Source: an uncultured Prevotella sp. (GTDB lineage: Bacteria > Bacteroidota > Bacteroidia > Bacteroidales > Bacteroidaceae). From it: a stretch of DNA of 12,625 nucleotides. The stretch is from the NCBI RefSeq assembly GCF_900549175.1, contig NZ_URNN01000105.1:1-12625 (forward strand). Direction: 5' to 3'. A model generated the notes under the pieces. That model was not told where the DNA came from. It worked only from the letters and a program-made list of their open reading frames with translations, and ran no database searches. Below, piece by piece: positions 8,050-12,625 of the stretch (the stretch's first letter is position 1; every line of letters begins with the position of its first letter). The position numbers and the translations under genes are program-made.

Positions 8050-9777
8050 TTATTTCAGGTCAACAGTGCTCTTCACCACGCGCCATGACAGCACCTTGAT
8101 GCGGGCTGCGAGGTAAGACTCGTCCATAACGGGGTTCTCGGGAACAATCACCTCGTCGGGGTTGTACACCGGTGTACCCAGACCGGTAACGCTCTGCAGA
8201 GCCACCTGATAAGAGTGGTTGCGCACAATGCCTATATAGCCGGGCTTATCATCAGATGTTGCAAGGTGACGGATGTCTGTGAAGTAGTATGTCTTGCCCT
8301 CTTCCCAAATCTTTGCAGCACCGAGATTTTTAAGAGCGGTGTTGACAGCAGCAACATCAACAGAAGCTGCTTCAGTACCGCTTGTCAGATAGAATGTATA
8401 AGATGTGTTGTTCTTTACAGCATCTGTAAGCACGGCAATATTCGTCTTTTCGGGGAAGCAGATCATGTCGGGAGTGATCTTGGTGCGAGTGGTACCACCA
8501 TCTGTGGAATAGTAGATGGTAGACAGGTTGGCCATATTCATCAGCACACCATCCTTAGTGGTACGCACACCCTTCCACTCCGCCAGAGTGACGGCATTAC
8601 CGTTCTTGTCAACCAGCTGTGCAGCCACTACAATCTTTGTCGGCTTCGTGGGAGCGGCGGCGGTATTTCCGTTGGGGTTGGCGTTCTCCTGAATGTAGAC
8701 GTAGTTGATGTCGCCTGCTTCTTCTGTACCGTAAATCATGTCATCGTTAGCGTCGAGACTGCCCACCTTCTTTGTTGCTGCTCCAAAGTTACGGTTGATA
8801 TAGTCTTCATCTGTAAGAACGGGGTTCATAGCCCAGAACGAGCGGAAGTAGTTGGGCCATGTCCAGTTCACTATGCCAAGGTCGTTGTCGCTCCATGCAG
8901 CATTGATGTTCTTGAAGAGGTAAGACTTGGCTGTCTCTGTGGCAACATCCCATCCGATGAACTTCACATAAAGGCGCTTGTCCACGTTACCCGACTTGTC
9001 TGATGTCTGGTCGGTGTAGTAAAGCTTTTCGCCGTTGACAGTGATATCGCCTTCAGTCTCTTTGTAAGTCATGGCCGAAGCCACGCTCACCTTGGCAAGC
9101 ACGCGCTCCACGTAAACGTCCACAGGACTGTTCGATGCAGCTTCTTCTGTAGTTTTGAAGTAAGGCTTCACGTCCTCCACTTCCATCTTCTTCGCGCCGT
9201 CTTTAGAATAAACGCTGCTGCTCATCACAAACTTATTCTCTGTTTTGGCAAGACGGTAGTCGTTAGTAACTGCAGCCAATTGGCTCAACGACTTCGAGGA
9301 GTTGTCTGTAGGAGTTGCATTAAGTATGGCCACCATCTTATCGGGAATCTGGTCTCCCTGCTTGGTGTTGATGACCACCTGTGCCGTCAGTATCTTCTCC
9401 TCGTTAGGCATATTATCGCTATTCCCCGCAACAGGTGCAGAATAATAGTTTACCATTGTGCCGTTTTGGTTCACCACGTTGGCAGGTTCGCCTGTAGAAG
9501 TGAAAAAGTAGAATACGGCTGAGGTAACCGTGTTCTCTGTCTCTGTACCCTTCTCATAAGATGAGTTTTTGGGGTCTTCTTCGCTTCCTGTGCCGGGCTC
9601 ACCAGTCTCCGTAGCACGCGTACCGGTGTTCGACGACATCACATTTACTGAGAGGTAGAGGTTGCCCGAGTTGTCAGGTGTAGTTCCCCCGCCCTCTGCA
9701 ACGTCATCGTTGCTCGAACAAGAAGCCATCATGCCCAATGCGCAGAAGGCTCCGAATAAAAACTTAAAATTCTTCAT
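8050..9777 (-). CDS. Mfa1-type major fimbrillin (pilus shaft subunit)
   Basis: 575 residues. Lipobox GMMASC (lipid Cys20) with an MKNFKFLFG start. After a Gly/Asp linker comes strand LYLSVNVMSSNTGTRATETG with Arg54, a candidate site for the protease trimming that precedes donor-strand polymerisation in type V pili. The N-terminal half shows typical fimbrillin strands (AVFYFFTS, VYVERVLAKVSV). The C-terminal half has Mfa1-family features: WPNYFRSFWAMNP, YYFTDIRHL (497-505), GYIGIVRNHSYQV and the last strand YLAARIKVLSWRVVKSTVDLK. Only one cysteine follows the lipid Cys. GC is lower than in its neighbours (about 42% in 8401-8460 against 62% in part of the DUF3868 gene), which may reflect high expression or transfer. 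The start is preceded by an A/T-rich leader with no Shine-Dalgarno, as is usual for strongly expressed Bacteroidota genes. Confidence 0.92.
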   Translation of the reverse strand: MKNFKFLFGAFCALGMMASCSSNDDVAEGGGTTPDNSGNLYLSVNVMSSNTGTRATETGEPGTGSEEDPKNSSYEKGTETENTVTSAVFYFFTSTGEPANVVNQNGTMVNYYSAPVAGNSDNMPNEEKILTAQVVINTKQGDQIPDKMVAILNATPTDNSSKSLSQLAAVTNDYRLAKTENKFVMSSSVYSKDGAKKMEVEDVKPYFKTTEEAASNSPVDVYVERVLAKVSVASAMTYKETEGDITVNGEKLYYTDQTSDKSGNVDKRLYVKFIGWDVATETAKSYLFKNINAAWSDNDLGIVNWTWPNYFRSFWAMNPVLTDEDYINRNFGAATKKVGSLDANDDMIYGTEEAGDINYVYIQENANPNGNTAAAPTKPTKIVVAAQLVDKNGNAVTLAEWKGVRTTKDGVLMNMANLSTIYYSTDGGTTRTKITPDMICFPEKTNIAVLTDAVKNNTSYTFYLTSGTEAASVDVAAVNTALKNLGAAKIWEEGKTYYFTDIRHLATSDDKPGYIGIVRNHSYQVALQSVTGLGTPVYNPDEVIVPENPVMDESYLAARIKVLSWRVVKSTVDLK

Positions 9778-9891
9778 AAATAAATGTTTTATTGATTAAT
9801 ACTATTAAAAATTATTCTCGAATATCACAAATTTCACATTAATGCACATATATCTGTAACAATGCCCCGGCACCTTTGTGCCGCCTACACG
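9778..9891. promoter_or_regulatory. 114-nt leader before the major fimbrillin gene, with hairpin at 9868-9883
   Basis: This is the largest gap inside the operon. On the - strand it begins with a perfect 6-bp hairpin, CGGCAC-AAAG-GTGCCG (9868-9883), directly after the DUF3868 stop. An A/T-rich stretch follows, ending in a T/A-rich run just before the start codon. The hairpin has no U-run, so it is not a classical terminator; it could be a processing or stability element that lets the major subunit be expressed separately. Boxes near GAAATTTG and TAATTTTT are one base off the TAnnTTTG -7 consensus, so an internal promoter is possible but weak. Confidence 0.4.
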
Positions 9892-11358
9892 TCATTCCCC
9901 CGCCGCAGCAGCGGTCTTCTTCAGCCTTTTCTTCGTCTCGGCCATCACGTCATCAGCTTCGGCCACACCACCCTTGCGGGCCTCTTCGAGCAGCGCGAGG
10001 GCACGTTCGTAGTCTTTTGTCAGGAAGGCATGCACACCGCGGGTGTAGACAGCCGCGGGCGATTCTCCCGCCCTGTCAAGATAACGCTGCGACGACTGGT
10101 AGTCTCCACGCTGCATGGCGGCGTTGGCGGCATTGATGTTGGCTATGCTGTCGTGGGGGAACATCTTCACCGCCACGTCAAACACATCGCAGAATTTTTC
10201 GCTGCCCTTGCCGTAACTGTTGGCCAGCAGATAAAGCTCGTTCAGACTCAGTTTCTGCGGCTGCGTGTGCATGATGCGCTCAATATCGTATATGTCGGTG
10301 AAGTTGCGCACCACATAACGTATGCAGTAGTCGGTACGGCGGAGCCAGGGGTAGCAGTTGTCCAGCAGAAACTTGTATTCGGCCGGATAAGCCCGCTTTA
10401 TGGCAGCCTCCTTTGCGTCGGGGTCCATGTCGCGGTCTATCATGGCCAGTATCTCGCTGCGGTGGTCCAGATTCGACTGCTCGACATAACGCCGCAGCCC
10501 CTCCCAGTTCTCCGGCTCGTATGACGTGCGTATCACGCCGTCGTCGAAATGGTTGAGCCACTGCAGATGGGTCTTCAGCGCCTGCACACGCCCCTTGGCC
10601 AGCATGGTGTTGTGTGCGTAAGGACTTTCGGGCGATGCGAAACCTTTAAGGTCGACATTGAGAATGGTTATGTCCTTGTCGCTGCGCACGGTGTCTATGC
10701 TCGCGTTTATCTTGCCTATTTCCCGTTCGTTGTTCATTATCTTCGGCTTCAGCACAGTCTGGTCCACCTCGAAGGTGACATACGCCGTGCCGACGATGGA
10801 GTCGGTCTTCACCCCCTGCGCCACCGGGCTTACATAGAGCATCGTGGGTTTGAACTCTACATAGTTGCCCAGTCCCAGTGTCCACTCGTCGAGTATGGAG
10901 TTGCAGCAACCGTACTCGGAGCAGTCGAGCTCGAACGCCGCGCCCGACATCCATCCGTCATACGGCACCATGGTGTGATATGCGAAGCTGTCGGGGCGTT
11001 CGGCTGTCTTGAACACGGTCTCGTCCTTGCCCGTGAGCATGCTCTCGCCGTTACGCACATAATGGTAGTAGCGCCTGCGGCCGTATACGCCCACCGACGG
11101 CAGTTCCACCGCCTTGTCGCCCTTGACCATGCGCGGTGTCATCAGCACCGCCCCCGTGCTCTTTATGTCGAGGCGCGACATGTCTATATCGAAGTCCACC
11201 TCTATATAGTCGCCGTTACGTTCGAAGCCCACACCGGCCACGGCCACCCTGTCGTGGTGCGCCGAATCGCCGCACACCACCTCCATGCCGTTCTGTGCCA
11301 CCGCCGGCTGCAGGCATCCGGCCATCAAAACCGTCAATATGATTATTGTCTTTCTCAT
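9892..11358 (-). CDS. DUF3868 protein with OmpA-like and TPR-like regions
   Basis: 488 residues. The N-terminus (about 20-180) matches the DUF3868 pattern found next to Bacteroidota type V pilus genes. Residues ~195-265 resemble an OmpA-type peptidoglycan-associated domain: TFEVDQTVLKPKI, then LKGFASPESPYAHN and LAKGRVQALKTHL, as in GFASPEG...R-A-x-A-V families. Residues ~375-465 look TPR-like (for example NAAMQRGDYQSSQRYL and LTKDYERALALLEEA). The signal peptide is ambiguous: LMAGC at 11-15 is a good lipobox, but AVAQ at 19-22 is a usual signal peptidase I site, so it may be a lipoprotein or a soluble periplasmic protein. A role in anchoring or assembly of the pilus at the outer membrane is inferred from position and domain type; the function is not established. 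It starts 39 nt after the DUF3575 stop. Confidence 0.85.
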   Translation of the reverse strand: MRKTIIILTVLMAGCLQPAVAQNGMEVVCGDSAHHDRVAVAGVGFERNGDYIEVDFDIDMSRLDIKSTGAVLMTPRMVKGDKAVELPSVGVYGRRRYYHYVRNGESMLTGKDETVFKTAERPDSFAYHTMVPYDGWMSGAAFELDCSEYGCCNSILDEWTLGLGNYVEFKPTMLYVSPVAQGVKTDSIVGTAYVTFEVDQTVLKPKIMNNEREIGKINASIDTVRSDKDITILNVDLKGFASPESPYAHNTMLAKGRVQALKTHLQWLNHFDDGVIRTSYEPENWEGLRRYVEQSNLDHRSEILAMIDRDMDPDAKEAAIKRAYPAEYKFLLDNCYPWLRRTDYCIRYVVRNFTDIYDIERIMHTQPQKLSLNELYLLANSYGKGSEKFCDVFDVAVKMFPHDSIANINAANAAMQRGDYQSSQRYLDRAGESPAAVYTRGVHAFLTKDYERALALLEEARKGGVAEADDVMAETKKRLKKTAAAAGE

Positions 11359-11397
11359 ACGTTCTTCACATTAATATATAATATTGCCGCCGCTCCC

Positions 11398-11976
11398 TTA
11401 AAACAGATATACAACGTTTATAGCCAACTTTGTAGGGCCTACATAGTGGTGCGACTTGCCTGTCTCCATCTTTCTGCCGCAACCGGCACACTTGAAACGG
11501 TCGTAATGCGTGTATGAATATCCGAGGCCTATCTCCCCCTCAAGGTTCCAGTGCTTGTCAAGTATCCAGGCATATCCGTACGACACGCCTCCGCCGACGA
11601 ACCAGCCTTGGAAGCGTGCGTCGGAGAGTTTTGAAAAATCTGTCCCTAAGAAAGAAATACCGTTGCTTATTCCACCTATATTGAATTGTCCGCCGTGAAG
11701 ATGCGCGCCGACGAAATGACCCGAAAAACGGTCGCACAGCCAGCGGCGCACTCCGGGCTGCACCGACCAGTGTTTCCAACGGCGGTCGTGCGACAGGCTC
11801 CAGGCATTGAACTCGCCTATGGCGTCAAACGTCCAGCGGGGTGCCAGCCCCACTTCCGCCCCTACATTCACATTGGTGAACGCATCGGAAAGGACGTTTG
11901 TCTTTACCGCTACCTTCTGAGCCGGAAGTTCCATTACAGCCAGTATAAGAAAAAGCAAAACACCTATACGTCTCAT
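11398..11976 (-). CDS. DUF3575 outer-membrane beta-barrel-like protein
   Basis: 192 residues, first gene of the operon. It has a short signal peptide (MRRIGVLLFLILAVMELPAQ) with likely cleavage around PAQ-K. The rest has alternating hydrophobic strands (VNVGAEVGLAPRWTFDAIGEF, FVGAHLHGGQF, WFVGGGVSYGYAWI, LEGEIGLGYSYTHYD) and ends in LAINVVYLF with a terminal Phe, as outer-membrane barrel proteins do. The CAGCGRK motif near 163-169 is typical of DUF3575 members. These proteins commonly lead type V pilus operons in Bacteroidota, where an outer-membrane role in assembly is suspected but not shown. Start ATG at 11976 is the first in frame and fits the signal peptide. A candidate promoter lies just upstream. 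Confidence 0.88.
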   Translation of the reverse strand: MRRIGVLLFLILAVMELPAQKVAVKTNVLSDAFTNVNVGAEVGLAPRWTFDAIGEFNAWSLSHDRRWKHWSVQPGVRRWLCDRFSGHFVGAHLHGGQFNIGGISNGISFLGTDFSKLSDARFQGWFVGGGVSYGYAWILDKHWNLEGEIGLGYSYTHYDRFKCAGCGRKMETGKSHHYVGPTKLAINVVYLF

Positions 11977-12012
11977 ATATCAACAATTCGTTTAAATTCC
12001 ACTAATGCACTA

Positions 12013-12045
12013 CAAAAATAGGTATAATAGCGCAAAATTACCCAA
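12013..12045 (-). promoter_or_regulatory. Candidate Bacteroidota promoter of the pilus operon
   Basis: On the - strand, TATTTTTG (12020-12013) matches the Bacteroidota -7 consensus TAnnTTTG exactly. A weak -33 box TTGG (12045-12042) lies 21 bp upstream. This would start transcription near 12007, giving a ~30-nt leader before the DUF3575 start. A second exact -7 match, TAATTTTG (12040-12033), lies 20 bp further up but has no good -33 box at the right distance. A/T-rich DNA makes chance matches likely, so this is a candidate only. Confidence 0.45.
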
Positions 12046-12187
12046 TGTTTCCATTCAAAAATTACCCCCCCGAAAAATTTAGCGATTATTAACCTTATTA
12101 ACTATATTTTAGTTCGTTTTAACTCTTGTTTTTTGTAATACAGAAGCTTTTCCCCCTCTGATATAAAGAGGCTCAAAGGATTGTTTT

Positions 12188-12420
12188 GAGAAACACTGAG
12201 GCATGGAGTTTTTTTTAAACGCAAAGACGCGGAGGGTTTTATTTAAACGCAAAGACGCAAAGACGCAAAGTTTTTTTTAGGAACACAGAGATACAGAGTT
12301 ATACGCCCATCTGTGTCTCCCCGTCTTTGCGTTTAAATAAAAACCTCTGTGTCTCTGTGTTCCTAAAAAAAACTTTACACCTCCGCGTCTTTGCGTTTTA
12401 AAAAGACCTCTGTGTCTCCT
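12188..12420. repeat. Mosaic of two inverted short repeat families (CGCAAAGACG and ACACAGAGA types)
   Basis: Three arm pairs are exact or nearly so. A 12217-12235 with A' 12380-12398 matches at 19/19; B 12237-12257 with B' 12322-12342 at 21/21; D 12271-12298 with D' 12345-12372 at 27/28. The order is A B D, loop, B' D' A'. Degraded further copies lie at 12188-12208, 12311-12320 and 12406-12420. The A and B arms carry AAACGCAAAGACG, the D arms AGGAACACAGAG. Similar short repeats are common between genes in Bacteroidota and other bacteria. Each D arm has T or A runs on its outside, so neither strand gives a classical terminator with a U-tail. Confidence 0.85.
12247..12270 (+). repeat. Tandem 8-mer ACGCAAAG, three perfect copies
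   Basis: Three head-to-tail copies of ACGCAAAG fill 12247-12270 inside the inverted repeat mosaic. The right half has only one matching unit at the B' position, so the left arm probably gained copies by slippage. It is non-coding, ~275 bp upstream of the DUF3575 start. Confidence 0.9.
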
Positions 12421-12428
12421 AAAAGCCC

Positions 12429-12625
12429 CTACCGGACTACATTGTTCTTCATCCACTCCACCGACTCGTCGTTGGTCTCGGTGAACCGCCAGTGGCCGCT
12501 TGTGGGAGTGACGGAAAGAGTTTTCGGCGCCGTTATTTCATTGTATGCGGCGAATGTTGACGTGGGCGAACAGGTCTCGTCATTGTAGCCGAAAGAGAAG
12601 AAGACGGGACACTTCAAACGGCGGG
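12429..12625 (-). CDS. Acetylxylan esterase-like alpha/beta hydrolase, C-terminal fragment
   Basis: The frame is open to the right window edge (reading RRLKCPVFFSFGYNDETCSP) and ends at TAG 12431-12429, so only the last ~65 residues are seen. The apparent start at 12617 is a TTG inside the gene. FFSFGYNDETCSPTSTFAAYN resembles the strand and loop carrying the catalytic Asp in AXE1/cephalosporin-deacetylase-type esterases, and TPTSGHW carries the catalytic His. The nucleophile Ser lies outside the window. Such enzymes remove acetyl groups from plant glycans or other sugars; a more general dienelactone-hydrolase or peptidase-like member is not excluded. It is in the same direction as the pilus operon but separated from it by 452 nt of repeat-rich DNA, so co-transcription is doubtful. 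Confidence 0.65.
   Translation of the reverse strand, partial: RRLKCPVFFSFGYNDETCSPTSTFAAYNEITAPKTLSVTPTSGHWRFTETNDESVEWMKNNVVR

Larger units (their letters stand above)
11977..12428. other. 452-nt non-coding region between the esterase and the pilus operon
   Basis: No credible gene on either strand. From right to left it holds the inverted repeat mosaic (12188-12420), an A/T-rich stretch (about 12060-12187) with weak hairpins CCTCT/AGAGG (near 12154-12170) and CTCAAA/TTTGAG (12172-12190), the candidate promoter (12013-12045), and a short leader. No tRNA-like, riboswitch-like or transposase sequence was seen. It separates two genes in the same direction, so it must contain any terminator of the esterase and the control region of the pilus operon. 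Confidence 0.7.

Noticed and set aside
10549..11517. 322-residue + strand frame across the DUF3868/DUF3575 junction
   Set aside because: Composition (His, Val, Arg, Ala) is that of a shadow frame, and it runs across two genes and their gap.
11977..12120. Invertible promoter flanked by short inverted repeats, as in some Bacteroides surface loci
   Set aside because: No matching inverted repeat pair flanks the candidate promoter and no recombinase gene is in the window.
12188..12420. CRISPR array
   Set aside because: The repeats are of two families in inverted orientation with no regular spacers and no cas genes nearby.
12188..12420. Classical rho-independent terminator for the esterase or for the + strand
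   Set aside because: The stems have T-runs before and A-runs after on both strands; there is no U-run after a stem.
12391..12588. Small + strand frame over the esterase fragment
   Set aside because: It overlaps repeat DNA and is antisense to a frame with recognisable hydrolase motifs.

Overview
The window looks like a chromosomal segment from a member of the Bacteroidales (Bacteroides/Prevotella/Muribaculaceae-like). The evidence is protein content: a type V (FimA/Mfa-type) pilus operon with several Bacteroidota lipoprotein signal peptides, DUF2723, DUF3575, DUF3868, DUF4906-like and DUF5106-like proteins. A/T-rich start regions without clear Shine-Dalgarno sites and TAnnTTTG-type -7 boxes agree with this. 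The genus cannot be fixed from the sequence.

Layout, left to right. Positions 1-1080 (+ strand) hold the 3' end of a DUF2723 membrane-protein gene and a complete small NodB-type polysaccharide deacetylase, probably co-transcribed. Positions 1081-1247 are the convergent gap to the next gene and are almost entirely filled by a 160-bp imperfect palindrome. Positions 1248-11976 (- strand) hold seven genes in one direction. In transcription order they are: DUF3575 outer-membrane protein, DUF3868/OmpA-like protein, Mfa1-type major fimbrillin, FimB/Mfa2-type anchor, an accessory fimbrillin lipoprotein, a 1098-residue tip-type (DUF4906-like) lipoprotein, and a thioredoxin-fold DUF5106-like lipoprotein with a CxxC. 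Gaps are 8-56 nt except for 114 nt before the major fimbrillin, which holds a small hairpin and an A/T-rich leader. Positions 11977-12428 are non-coding: a candidate promoter near 12013-12045, an A/T-rich stretch, then a dense mosaic of two inverted repeat families. Positions 12429-12625 (- strand) are the C-terminus of an acetylxylan-esterase-like alpha/beta hydrolase cut by the window edge.

How the genes work together (inference from known type V pili): the fimbrillins are exported as lipoproteins, and three of the four carry an N-terminal strand ending in an Arg-containing site of the kind trimmed before strand-exchange polymerisation. The Mfa2-type anchor lacks that site. The major and anchor subunits end in a shared W-containing strand, whereas the tip-type protein ends in a different cysteine-containing motif. 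The DUF3575 and DUF3868 proteins are probably outer-membrane/envelope assembly partners, but their function is not established. The last gene could supply a redox or chaperone activity for the cysteine-rich tip and accessory subunits; that is a hypothesis.

The operon type is known. The less usual points are: the convergent palindrome that takes in a stop codon; the ABD-B'D'A' repeat arrangement upstream of the pilus operon, whose pairings are mutually exclusive; the apparent relation between the accessory subunit and the front half of the tip protein; the Ca-loop-like motifs and strong internal GC shift in the tip gene; and the CxxC lipoprotein attached to a pilus operon.
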